A stretch of 64,000 nucleotides of DNA, from the NCBI GenBank assembly GCA_017984135.1, contig JAGNZZ010000003.1, positions 1 to 64,000 on the forward strand, given 5' to 3'. The first letter of the stretch is position 1, and every line of letters begins with the position of its first letter. The translations under genes and the position numbers were made by a program. Origin of the DNA: Chitinophagales bacterium (GTDB lineage: Bacteria > Bacteroidota > Bacteroidia > Chitinophagales > JADIYW01). The notes beneath the pieces were generated by a model. The model saw only the letters and a list, made by a program, of their open reading frames with translations. It ran no database searches and had not been told where the DNA came from. Of the stretch, positions 55,919 through 64,000 are shown one piece after another.

Positions 55919-56893
55919 TTAGTATTCCCAAAGGTCATGTTCAAAATTAAATAAATTTTGTTTTTGTGCCTCAGATTCATACAGAACATCTATACCTGAT
56001 TTATAATCTTTAATACGAAAATCTTGTACGTTATCTACTTTAAAGATATAGCTACCAAAAATACGTTGTGCAAATACTTGATCCCAATTTAAACGAATAC
56101 CATTCGGAAATGGGTTAAACGCCACCGTATTCACTAAAGTGCCTCTTAAACTCGGAAAATAAACCCAAAAAGTTGGAACTTCACCACGGAAATCACCCGT
56201 AGTTGGATCGTAATTATCATATAATGGACATACACCCATAATACGAACTTGCATTGTAGAGGTTTGTTTATTGAAATACCAAACTTCTTTCAAACGCAAT
56301 TTATTTACATTATTCCAATTTACTTCTTTAGTAATGACTTGCAAGGTTTGCAAACCTGTACCTGGATCTGTAATCCATACAGAATCCACACCACCGCCAG
56401 CAACACTTAATGCTTCTTTAGGATCTATTGGTGCTGCAAAATCATCATCCATACCACTATATACTTGTACTTTTCCGCTTTCAATGGCATCAATCAATAC
56501 TTGTATAAATGGAGCTTTTGGCCACTTGAAATGCAAATTAATTTTTTCTCTAAGGTCAATAACACGCCATACATTTTTCCACCAGAAAACATCCGCTTCA
56601 CGAATCGGTTCATAATCCATAGCAATGCGTTTACCTGTAATTTCTTGAACCCAAGGTAATTTTTGCACTTCCGTTTTCATTGTAGTAGGATCCACAGCAG
56701 TAGCAGTAGTTGTAGTCGTTGCCGCCGGAGTTGTACCCGAAAAAGCTGGAGTAGTGGTAGAAGTGGACGATATTGGATCAACCGTTGTAGGCGTTGAGCC
56801 GGTTACTGTAGAATCTTGTGCGTACGTTGATAAACTTAAAGACATCAACGTCGATAATACTACAGTATGGAATTTATTTATTTGCATTTTCAT
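55919..56893 (-). CDS. gldN: Gliding motility/type IX secretion protein GldN
   Basis: GldN (PorN) is a periplasmic protein that forms the outer-membrane-linked ring with GldK in the type IX secretion system. The 324 residues have a signal peptide ending STYAQDS, a Thr/Ser/Pro/Ala-rich linker to about residue 70, and the conserved domain with DYEPIREADVFWWKNVWRVI and LREKINLHFKWP. It is the last gene of gldK-gldL-gldM-gldN, 14 nt after gldM. Confidence 0.95.
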   Translation of the reverse strand: MKMQINKFHTVVLSTLMSLSLSTYAQDSTVTGSTPTTVDPISSTSTTTPAFSGTTPAATTTTTATAVDPTTMKTEVQKLPWVQEITGKRIAMDYEPIREADVFWWKNVWRVIDLREKINLHFKWPKAPFIQVLIDAIESGKVQVYSGMDDDFAAPIDPKEALSVAGGGVDSVWITDPGTGLQTLQVITKEVNWNNVNKLRLKEVWYFNKQTSTMQVRIMGVCPLYDNYDPTTGDFRGEVPTFWVYFPSLRGTLVNTVAFNPFPNGIRLNWDQVFAQRIFGSYIFKVDNVQDFRIKDYKSGIDVLYESEAQKQNLFNFEHDLWEY

Positions 56894-56907
56894 ATCTAAA
56901 ATTACTA

Positions 56908-58446
56908 TTAATCTATTTTAAAGGCAATTCCTGGAATTTTACGAGTCAAACCATCTGGACCACGTACTTTAATTTCTTCGATATAGAAGATATCACCAGG
57001 TTTTGCTTTGGCTATAAATGCTTTTTGTGCAGCACTAAAATATGGTCCTGTTCCAGATGCAATACCTGGATCTTGTAATTTAGGCTGATAGAACATATTA
57101 AAGCTCAATACTTCAAATTTAGCATCAAAGTCAAAATTATCTAATTTAGCAATTACACCTTGCTGTGCTTTCCAAACACCGGCGTTTACACGTCCACCAG
57201 GCATATTGGCACATTCCGCTTGCGGATTAGGAATCATTTTTACACGGAAAGGGAAATTACCATAAGATTTACCATTTGCTGAAACTTTAACGTTGTTTGC
57301 GCTAGTTTGTTGTGTTACACGAACAGTATATTTTCCACCACTACCAGTAATAGAACCTTGTTCGATACCTACTTGTAATTTACTATTTGCAACGCCAGCT
57401 GCAGAAATTTGAACCGGATTATCTACACCAATATAAAACACATTCATTTTAGTAGGTGATACAGTTGCAAATGGAGCAGCTACTGTATATTTGAATGGTG
57501 GTAAAGGATATGATTTAAGTTCATTTGTTTTTGGATTTTTCAATGAAATCGCCCCTTTTAATTCATACTCACCTACTCCTGGAGAAGATTTGTAATGTGC
57601 GATACCATTATTGTCCGGTTTTAAACCTGCACCATTTACACTTACGGTAATGTTATCATTTTTAGAACTCGTTGCGGCTAAGAAAACATTTGCTTCAAAT
57701 GTTTCACCTTGTAAAATATATGCAGATGGTGAAGTAACTTGAGCGGAGAATGCATCAAATACAATTTCTTCCGGTTTTAATTCTTCAGAAGAACCAATTT
57801 TAGAGAAGAAATAAGAAACCAATGTACCTTCGGCAGCTTTAATATCTGATAATTCTTTGGTAAGCATAGTATAAGAAGCCACTGGAGGCATTTGGAAGAA
57901 ATTATCTCTTGCCCAATCGCCATTTGCTTGTTGAGGTTTTGTAGTCAAAGGAATTTTTTGCATAATAGATTCCACGTCAGCAGGATCTACCAAAGATTTT
58001 ACTTTAGCGATAAATTCTTCAATTTTCTTTTTTAACTCATACCCTTTTTTACTTTCTTCAATAAAGTAACGAGTAGAGGCATCTAAGTCATCTTGTCTTT
58101 TCATCAAAGTACCTTCTTCACCTTGTCCACCAGCTTCCTTCACAATGCCATTTTGTAAGTCTTTTACATAATCTTGGAGTGACTTAGAATGTGCGATAAC
58201 TTCGTCTGCTTTTGCTTGATATTTAGGAATCTCAGCATTACCTGGTTCTTTTGCTTTCTTTGCATTGAAAGCGCTATAATTCACTCTGGAGTTCATATCT
58301 AACAAACCGTTAGAAACGTCCAAACTGTTATTGATTGTTTTAAATGCATTTAGGATTTCAGCAGATACGTTTAATGCCAATAGTGCTGTTAACACTAAGT
58401 ACATTAAGTTAATCATCTGCTGCCTGTTTTCCTTAGGAATTGACAT
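56908..58446 (-). CDS. gldM: Gliding motility/type IX secretion motor protein GldM
   Basis: GldM (PorM) forms the long periplasmic shaft of the type IX motor. The 512 residues start with the conserved NRQQMINLMYLVLTALLAL membrane helix (about 8-30) whose end NVSAEILNAF enters the periplasm. Large beta-domains follow, ending with FYIEEIKVRGPDGLTRKIPG. It lies 46 nt after gldL, its inner-membrane motor partner, and 14 nt before gldN. Confidence 0.96.
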   Translation of the reverse strand: MSIPKENRQQMINLMYLVLTALLALNVSAEILNAFKTINNSLDVSNGLLDMNSRVNYSAFNAKKAKEPGNAEIPKYQAKADEVIAHSKSLQDYVKDLQNGIVKEAGGQGEEGTLMKRQDDLDASTRYFIEESKKGYELKKKIEEFIAKVKSLVDPADVESIMQKIPLTTKPQQANGDWARDNFFQMPPVASYTMLTKELSDIKAAEGTLVSYFFSKIGSSEELKPEEIVFDAFSAQVTSPSAYILQGETFEANVFLAATSSKNDNITVSVNGAGLKPDNNGIAHYKSSPGVGEYELKGAISLKNPKTNELKSYPLPPFKYTVAAPFATVSPTKMNVFYIGVDNPVQISAAGVANSKLQVGIEQGSITGSGGKYTVRVTQQTSANNVKVSANGKSYGNFPFRVKMIPNPQAECANMPGGRVNAGVWKAQQGVIAKLDNFDFDAKFEVLSFNMFYQPKLQDPGIASGTGPYFSAAQKAFIAKAKPGDIFYIEEIKVRGPDGLTRKIPGIAFKID

Positions 58447-58492
58447 ATATTAATTTTACAATGTTAATAATATAAAATACAGCAATGATTAA

Positions 58493-59299
58493 TTACGAAC
58501 GCATAGCAGAAAGCATGTTGCCGTAGATACCATTTAATTTTTCTAGGTTTGTTGCCAATCCGTTCATTTGTGTTTTGAATTTATCGGTATCTGCAATTGA
58601 ACTTTCTAAACTGTTCATAGCTGTAGATAAGTTACCGATGAATTTATTCATTGTTTTCAAATGAGAGTTGGTGTCTTGTAACTCTAACTCATAAACGGCG
58701 TTTAATGCTGCTAAGTTTTTGGTAGCACTTTGAACTTGAGAATGATATTGAGAGGCATCTCCGGAAGCAGCGGCTAATTTACTCATACCATCTGCAGCGC
58801 TTGAGAATGATTCTTTAACGCCAATTAATGAGGTGGCAGCGGATTTTGCGGCTCCTGCAAATTCATTTGAGGCAACCGTAGCATCTGCTAAATTTCCTAA
58901 TTTTCCTACATTTTCTGCAAAATTTTTCAAATTATCACCAAATCTATTCACTAAATTTTGATCTACTTTGGCTGCTTCTAACATTTTATCCATTTCTGCT
59001 GATAAAGATTTTTTATTACTTGCTGAAGCGGCTGGTGCTGCTGCTGCGGATGCTTCTGCATCATATTGATCCAAACCTGGATAATATTTTTCCCAATAGT
59101 AATCTGGTTCAGGTGGAACAATACCGGATATTGTAAAGATGATTGCTTCAGTTAATAAACCTACAGTTAACATGATGTTCGCGAATGGTAAGTGTAAGAT
59201 CTTTGCCCATGCACCAACAATTACGACTGCTGCACCCACACCAAAAAGTAAATTTTTTAATGTTTTGAATGATTTAGTTTTAAAATAAGGAGTTGCCAT
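58493..59299 (-). CDS. gldL: Gliding motility/type IX secretion motor protein GldL
   Basis: GldL (PorL) is the inner-membrane motor subunit that uses proton flow to drive GldM. Two membrane helices lie at about residues 15-32 and 39-62, with the AWAKILHLPFANIMLTVGLL turn and Glu51 in GLLTEAIIF, the position of the proton-carrying Glu of studied GldL proteins. The rest of the 268 residues is a cytoplasmic coiled-coil tail with regular heptads. Confidence 0.95.
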   Translation of the reverse strand: MATPYFKTKSFKTLKNLLFGVGAAVVIVGAWAKILHLPFANIMLTVGLLTEAIIFTISGIVPPEPDYYWEKYYPGLDQYDAEASAAAAPAASASNKKSLSAEMDKMLEAAKVDQNLVNRFGDNLKNFAENVGKLGNLADATVASNEFAGAAKSAATSLIGVKESFSSAADGMSKLAAASGDASQYHSQVQSATKNLAALNAVYELELQDTNSHLKTMNKFIGNLSTAMNSLESSIADTDKFKTQMNGLATNLEKLNGIYGNMLSAMRS

Positions 59300-59357
59300 A
59301 ATGCTTTTAATTTATTTGGTTAGTTATAAAAAAAGAGTTTTATTAAATTGTAATTGA

Positions 59358-60662
59358 TTATTTACTAAAATCGTTCATAGAACGACCCATGAAAGGCAAT
59401 ACACATCTAAATCCTACATACGATTTAGCTGAATCTTGGTATTCATAAGATTTAGTAGCACATTGTAAGAAATAGCCGATATCTTTCCAAGAACCTCCGC
59501 GAATTACTTTGCGTTTCATGACGTTCGGATCTTCTACTTTCGCATCGTATCTGAAATCGGGTTGTTTATCGTGTATAAATGCGTTTGCATCATCTTCATA
59601 AGCTGTTGATGTCCATTCTGCTACGTTTCCAGCCATATTATATAATCCGAAATCGTTTGGCCAATAGGATTTTGCATTTACGGTGTAGAAACCACCATCT
59701 TCCGGATAATTTCCTCTACCAGGTTTGAAGTTTGCCAACAAACAGCCTTTTGTATTTCTGATGTATGGTCCACCCCAAGGATATGGAGATAAATTTCTTC
59801 CACCACGTGCAGCATATTCCCATTCGTATTCTGTAGGGATACGGAATTGGTCTAATGGTGCTTGACGTTGAGATGCTCTGTAATTATTCCACATTAATGT
59901 TCTCCATGCAGAGAATGCATTGGTTTGATCCCAAGTAACACCTACCACCGGATAATCATCATAAGCTGGATGAGTAAAATATGTACGCGTCATCGGTTCA
60001 TTGTATGAATAAACGAAATCACGTATCCAAACCATTTCATCTGGATAGATAGAGATTTTCTTTTTATCCATGAACGCACTTCTTGGCAATGGATTTTTGT
60101 CTGTAGGACGTTGTTGCGCTGCTTCTTTCCATTTAAACCAAGTATATTCATATTCCAATTTTCTTGGATCAATTTCTTTTTTACCGTTAATTCTATCCGC
60201 TTCTGAATAAAACATTGGTTCTAATTGAGCTCCTTCTTCAGTTACCGAACCACCTGTTTGCCAATCCATATCAATTGGCATTTCCCAGTTAATGGCTTGT
60301 TGACCGTTGTCACTTTCAATTAAGTGATCACCACCTAACATTTGGTGAGCGATAGAGTCACGCACATACTCTACAAATTGGCGATATTCATTATTAGTGA
60401 CTTCTGTTTCATCCATATAGAAACCAACGATAGAAATCTGCTTCATTTTCGTATTGAAAGCATAATTCACATCCTGGTCGGATGGGCCTGCGTGAAACAC
60501 TCCTGATGGAATATACACCATTCCATAAGGCAATAAATTATTATCCCAAGAAGGTCTGTCTTGTGCACCAATCAATTGTCCATCTGTGCCACTTTTGCCA
60601 CCTTTGCAACTAGCTAGAGCAATAGCAAGGATTGCAATTAATGAGAATTTAATTCTATTCAT
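59358..60662 (-). CDS. gldK: Gliding motility/type IX secretion lipoprotein GldK
   Basis: GldK (PorK) is an outer-membrane lipoprotein forming a ring with GldN. The 434 residues have a lipoprotein signal with Cys19 (ALASCKGGKS), then a formylglycine-generating-enzyme/sulfatase-like domain (FYMDETEVTNNEYRQFVEYV, FRIPTEYEWEYAARGG, GLYNMAGNVAEWTSTAYE, VIRGGSWKDI). In GldK this fold is structural rather than enzymatic. A TATTTTTA box at 60698-60705 may drive gldKLMN separately from porP. Confidence 0.95.
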   Translation of the reverse strand: MNRIKFSLIAILAIALASCKGGKSGTDGQLIGAQDRPSWDNNLLPYGMVYIPSGVFHAGPSDQDVNYAFNTKMKQISIVGFYMDETEVTNNEYRQFVEYVRDSIAHQMLGGDHLIESDNGQQAINWEMPIDMDWQTGGSVTEEGAQLEPMFYSEADRINGKKEIDPRKLEYEYTWFKWKEAAQQRPTDKNPLPRSAFMDKKKISIYPDEMVWIRDFVYSYNEPMTRTYFTHPAYDDYPVVGVTWDQTNAFSAWRTLMWNNYRASQRQAPLDQFRIPTEYEWEYAARGGRNLSPYPWGGPYIRNTKGCLLANFKPGRGNYPEDGGFYTVNAKSYWPNDFGLYNMAGNVAEWTSTAYEDDANAFIHDKQPDFRYDAKVEDPNVMKRKVIRGGSWKDIGYFLQCATKSYEYQDSAKSYVGFRCVLPFMGRSMNDFSK

Positions 60663-60768
60663 CTTAGTTGTTTACGTTTTTTATTTTGTATAAAATGTAA
60701 AAATAAAGAAAAATTATCTTTAGTTGTACATTTGTATTCATTATTTCATACAAATATTAATAATCATT

Positions 60769-61734
60769 TTACAAAAAGCGTGGATTATTGATAATTGTAG
60801 GGTTTCTATAAAATTTACTATTCGGCAGAAAATAGGTAACTGATAATTCATGTGTACCTTTGTTTACTGCGTTAAGTTTTGTCAAATTTACATCATAACT
60901 GTAAATTATGCAAATATTTTTTATCGGACCCACACTTATTATTGGAGTTAACGATTCAAATGATCTTTTATTGTACCCTCGTGCACTTATTCCAAATCCA
61001 ATATAGTCTTTATATCGGGCTATAACGCTAATATCTGTTTGTATTTCTTTAAAATCTGTATTAATAACGATAGAAGGTTTTAAAGAAAAATCTTTTTTTA
61101 TTTTAATATTACCGGCGATGTATGTTTGAAACACACTTCCATATTTAGGTTTTAGTGTTTCAGTTGTGCCTTTAAATTTATCTTTGGCGTTTATCGCATT
61201 TGAATACGAAATTCCGGCTTCCACAAATTGATGTTGCACCGCAACACCTAATGTTAAATTTGGACGTATGCTTCTTTGTGTTTGTTGCGATAAATAATCA
61301 TCATTTAAACCGGTATTATCACCTTCAGGAGTAATTAATTTCGAACCATCTAATTTAGACACTTCAACGCCTGCATTTAATCCGATTGAAAATTTAATTT
61401 TGTTTTTGATAGGTTGAATATAGGTATAGCCAACATTTAGCTTGGTGTTCGTAAAAGCACCTAACCAATCGGTATTGATAGTAAAACCAACGGCGCCACG
61501 TGCTTGTGGAATGGCAGCATCTGCAAACACATTCATGGTTTTGGGTTGTCCTTCCAATTTGGCCCATTGATGCCTATAGTTTGCGCCAAAATTAATTCCA
61601 TCTTTTTTTCCATAAAAGGCTGGATTACTCCATTGAGGATGAAACATATAATGTGAGGTAATAGGCTGTATTTGTGCATAAAGCTGCACGATAAGAAATA
61701 AAAAAATGAGTACGCCTATTGTTTTTTTCACCAT
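60769..61734 (-). CDS. PorP/SprF family type IX secretion membrane protein
   Basis: The 321-residue outer-membrane protein has a signal peptide ending QLYAQIQ and the PorP/SprF pattern: HYMFHPQWSNPAFYGKKDGI, then RHQWAKLEGQPKTMNVFADA, then beta-strands with the YSYDVNLTKL segment near the end. PorP links PorE and the GldKN ring to the outer membrane; SprF helps export SprB-type adhesins. Its place right before gldK suggests a core PorP. A TACATTTA box lies 13 nt before the ATG. Confidence 0.92.
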   Translation of the reverse strand: MVKKTIGVLIFLFLIVQLYAQIQPITSHYMFHPQWSNPAFYGKKDGINFGANYRHQWAKLEGQPKTMNVFADAAIPQARGAVGFTINTDWLGAFTNTKLNVGYTYIQPIKNKIKFSIGLNAGVEVSKLDGSKLITPEGDNTGLNDDYLSQQTQRSIRPNLTLGVAVQHQFVEAGISYSNAINAKDKFKGTTETLKPKYGSVFQTYIAGNIKIKKDFSLKPSIVINTDFKEIQTDISVIARYKDYIGFGISARGYNKRSFESLTPIISVGPIKNICIIYSYDVNLTKLNAVNKGTHELSVTYFLPNSKFYRNPTIINNPRFL

Positions 61735-61852
61735 TGGAGATCTATTGTAAATGTAATAAAGAATATTGAATTACAAAATGATGATTATTGAATAAGGTTA
61801 TAAATAAATCGTTCCCATGATTATTAAATGGAAAAACAAAAATAGCGCTTCT

Positions 61853-62878
61853 TTATCGTTTCTTATTAGCTAAGGTGATGTATTTTTTAATAGCATCTAC
61901 TAAAGATGGATTTTCCGGTGTGGGTGCAAATACATTTATTGCTAATTTATGTGCCAATACGGTTTCTGCCGTGGAATTTCCAAAGATGGCTAATCTTGTT
62001 TCGTCTTGACTGAATTTAGGAAAGTTAGTATAAAGCGAATCGATTGCGGATGGATTAAAAAATACTAACATATCGTATTTTACATCACTTAAATCAGACA
62101 AATCACTTGCAACAGTTTTGTAGATAACGGCTTCTGTGTAACTAATATGATGGCTATTTAATTTCTCTGCCAAGGCTTTATCTCGAACTGTTGAACAAGG
62201 CAACAAGAATTTTCCGTTTTCTTTATGTTTAAGAATTAAATCAATCAATTTTGGTATTTTCCCATCGCCAAAAAATACTTTTCGTTTTCTATAATTTATA
62301 AATTTTTGAAGATACAATGCGATGGCTTCACTTATACAGAAATACTTATTTTCTTCGTTGATTTTAATGCGCATTTCATCGCAAATTCTAAAGTATTGCT
62401 CGATGGCTACTCTACTTGTAAAAATTACATTTGAAAATTGTTCTATATAAATTTTATCTTTTCTAAAATCATTTACTTTTACACCTTCTACGTGAGTAAA
62501 GGGTCGCCAATCTAATTTTATTTTAAAATGATTGGCTAAGTCGATATATGGTGATTTTCCTAACTCAGGTTGTGGTTGCGAAATCAATATTGATTTTACG
62601 GATTTTAATTTTTCCGGTAGCACTATAGTTGGATATGCTTTTAACTCAACTACTGTTTTTTTATCTGTTTTCGAACTTGCTTTTATCAAAGTGGCTTTTG
62701 TCGGCTTAACTTCTTTCTCATTTTTTGTTTTTGATATTGCTGTTTTTTTAGCTACCAATGAGGAAAGCGTTTGTGTTACAGATTTTGTTGCTGTTTTCTT
62801 TACAGTTGATTTCGTTTCTTTTTTTACAGTGGTTTTTGCTGCCGCTGATTTTTTAGAGGATGTGTTTTTTGCTGCCAC
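61853..62878 (-). CDS. Uroporphyrinogen-III synthase-like protein with basic N-terminal tail
   Basis: The 341-residue protein has two parts. Residues 1 to about 85 are a Lys/Ala/Thr/Ser-rich disordered tail like a histone H1 or PAKKA tail (KKSAAAKTTVKKETKSTVKK). The rest is a HemD-type domain (KSVKSILISQPQPELGKSPY, NVIFTSRVAIEQYF, MLVFFNPSAIDSL). HemD closes the tetrapyrrole ring in haem synthesis, but no haem genes are near; it lies between DUF4271 and PorP genes. The start codon is GTG; no ATG is in frame upstream. Enzyme activity is uncertain. Confidence 0.8.
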   Translation of the reverse strand: MAAKNTSSKKSAAAKTTVKKETKSTVKKTATKSVTQTLSSLVAKKTAISKTKNEKEVKPTKATLIKASSKTDKKTVVELKAYPTIVLPEKLKSVKSILISQPQPELGKSPYIDLANHFKIKLDWRPFTHVEGVKVNDFRKDKIYIEQFSNVIFTSRVAIEQYFRICDEMRIKINEENKYFCISEAIALYLQKFINYRKRKVFFGDGKIPKLIDLILKHKENGKFLLPCSTVRDKALAEKLNSHHISYTEAVIYKTVASDLSDLSDVKYDMLVFFNPSAIDSLYTNFPKFSQDETRLAIFGNSTAETVLAHKLAINVFAPTPENPSLVDAIKKYITLANKKR

Positions 62879-62899
62879 TTTTTTATTTGGTTTTATGTA

Positions 62900-63769
62900 T
62901 TAAGCAATCACATTATTTATTACAAATTTCGCTAAAATTAACAAAGGCAAAACCTTAAAGGCGCAAATATACAGAAAAAAGTGTAGTTTATAGTCAATTC
63001 TTATATTACTCATTAGTTGAAAGCTTCGAATTGTGTTGAAAACGAGGTATGACAAAAAACTAATCACAAAAAGTGATACCAAGAATCTTTCGGAGACTTG
63101 TTGGTTATACACAGTAACCATCAAAAGCACCAAGAAAAGAGAGGCAATTATTATTTCTGAAAAGAGTAACTGCAAGAAGAATGCTCGATAGGCGCTTTGC
63201 ATATTGATTACCCAATTAAATATAAATTCAAGAATATCTTTAAAAATAAAAAACAGTGCCAAAATCCCTAATAGTTTTAAAAACACGATGAATTCAAAGG
63301 ATCTAAAACTATTTTTTTGATAGTACTGAATGGCCACATAGGCTATTAATGAAAGTATGATGATATTCAATAAATAGATAGATAAAATAGCAATAAAAGA
63401 ACTATATTTTTTACTCTTATAGAATATAAAAAAGCGTTTAATACTCCACAATCCTTCGAACATGGACAAGGTGAAATCTTCAAAAATCAAACGAAGTATC
63501 AATAGGAACAATAACAATGAAAATCCTACTATACAGAAAATGATACTTGGTGGTGCTTTTTTTTGTTTTTGTATTAATAGTGTAGTTGATTTTTTTTCTT
63601 TATTTATGTGATTGTTTAATAGTTTAATTCCTACGCTATCGATTTTATTGCGCAAAATTGAATCGCGAAAAATGGGATTAAATATGGTAGTATCATTTTT
63701 AGCAATACTGGAAAATGCCATTAAACTTAATAGAATACTAAAAATATATTTGCTAAAAGGTTGCCACAT
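62900..63769 (-). CDS. DUF4271 domain integral membrane protein
   Basis: I start this 289-residue protein at MWQPFSKYIFSILLSLMAF, a signal-like segment; a longer frame would overlap the preceding barrel gene almost fully. A polar linker is followed by about seven membrane helices, fitting DUF4271, a family of unknown function often next to uroporphyrinogen-III-synthase-like genes in Bacteroidota. It overlaps the end of the upstream gene by 17 nt and lies 21 nt before the HemD-like gene. Confidence 0.8.
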   Translation of the reverse strand: MWQPFSKYIFSILLSLMAFSSIAKNDTTIFNPIFRDSILRNKIDSVGIKLLNNHINKEKKSTTLLIQKQKKAPPSIIFCIVGFSLLLFLLILRLIFEDFTLSMFEGLWSIKRFFIFYKSKKYSSFIAILSIYLLNIIILSLIAYVAIQYYQKNSFRSFEFIVFLKLLGILALFFIFKDILEFIFNWVINMQSAYRAFFLQLLFSEIIIASLFLVLLMVTVYNQQVSERFLVSLFVISFLSYLVFNTIRSFQLMSNIRIDYKLHFFLYICAFKVLPLLILAKFVINNVIA

Positions 63770-64000
63770 ATCCAAAATGGAGTTTTGAATTTCTAAAATC
63801 GACCGTTTTATATTTTTGTTGACCCAATGCATACGTGAGCCCAAAAATACCAATTTTAGTGGCAAAAGTAACACCTGCTCCAAAACCAAATGGGAAATCT
63901 TGAAATATGGTATTATTAAATTTTCTATGAATATATGCTGCATCGAAAAAAATGAAAAAATAGGAATTTCGCATTATTAATAATCTATATTCAGCGGTGG
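63753..64000 (-). CDS. C-terminal end of an Omp85/BamA-like barrel protein (partial)
   Basis: Only the last 81 or so codons are in the window; the frame is open to the right edge. It reads TAEYRLL through SYFFIFFDAAYIHRK and GFGAGVTFATKIGIFGLTYA, ending HFGYVATF with terminal Phe. This is the final strand pattern of surface antigen D15/Omp85-type barrels. It overlaps the start of the DUF4271 gene by 17 nt, so they are probably translationally coupled. The full protein type cannot be told. Confidence 0.7.
   Translation of the reverse strand, partial: TAEYRLLIMRNSYFFIFFDAAYIHRKFNNTIFQDFPFGFGAGVTFATKIGIFGLTYALGQQKYKTVDFRNSKLHFGYVATF

Noticed and set aside
63770-63943. Longer start for the DUF4271 protein
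   Set aside because: It would overlap most of the upstream barrel end in another frame; the overlapped part reads well as the barrel, not as DUF4271.

Overview
The window reads as a chromosomal piece of a member of the Bacteroidota. The DNA is clearly AT-rich. Many genes are preceded by the Bacteroidota -7 promoter box (TAnnTTTG), and recognisable Shine-Dalgarno sites are nearly absent. The window also carries type IX secretion / gliding genes (gldK, gldL, gldM, gldN and a PorP/SprF-type barrel) and a 2055-residue secreted protein with a type IX C-terminal sorting domain. The exact order cannot be fixed from sequence alone; a Chitinophagales/Saprospirales-like relative is a guess. I see no phage, insertion sequence, CRISPR array or rRNA operon.

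Layout. Positions 251-10737 (all minus strand) form the classic translation/transcription block, in transcription order: rpsU, a XerC-type recombinase, hpf; a terminator; then tRNA-Thr(TGT), tRNA-Tyr(GTA), tRNA-Gly(TCC), tRNA-Thr(GGT), tuf, tRNA-Trp(CCA), secE, nusG, rplK, rplA, rplJ, rplL, rpoB. Positions 10834-16219 hold an acyl-CoA dehydrogenase, a helix-hairpin-helix protein, an OmpA-family protein with calcium-binding type repeats, a MarC-family protein, an ABC ATPase and gatC. Positions 16330-23164 encode the giant type IX cargo protein and a small secreted coiled-coil protein in one operon. Positions 23309-29390 (plus strand) carry trpS, a deoxynucleoside kinase and a tight three-gene operon: an ILVBL/HACL2-like ThDP enzyme, an ISOC-like hydrolase and an acyl-CoA ligase. 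This trio is the most interesting metabolic unit here and may be a fatty acid alpha-oxidation (2-hydroxyacyl-CoA cleavage) module.

Positions 29486-55888 are mixed housekeeping and envelope genes: a PD40/SPOR-like protein, an outer-membrane barrel, lepA, a ClC channel with CBS domains, a MoxR ATPase, two parvulin-type foldases, rlmD, a membrane-anchored patatin, a beta-helix lipoprotein, comF-like, radA, a Pal-like OmpA protein, tatC, a YhhN protein, proC, a nucleoside transporter, a GT-C-like membrane protein and uvrC. Positions 55919-64000 (minus strand) are the type IX secretion locus: the end of an Omp85-like barrel, a DUF4271 membrane protein, a uroporphyrinogen-III-synthase-like protein with a basic tail, a PorP/SprF protein, then gldK, gldL, gldM and gldN.

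Most of the window is ordinary core genome. What stands out is regulatory: seven genes have a -7-like box only 3-5 nt before the start codon, implying leaderless mRNAs; rpsU has a real Shine-Dalgarno; there is an attenuator-like hairpin between rplL and rpoB; and two related palindromes lie beyond rpoB where rpoC might be expected.
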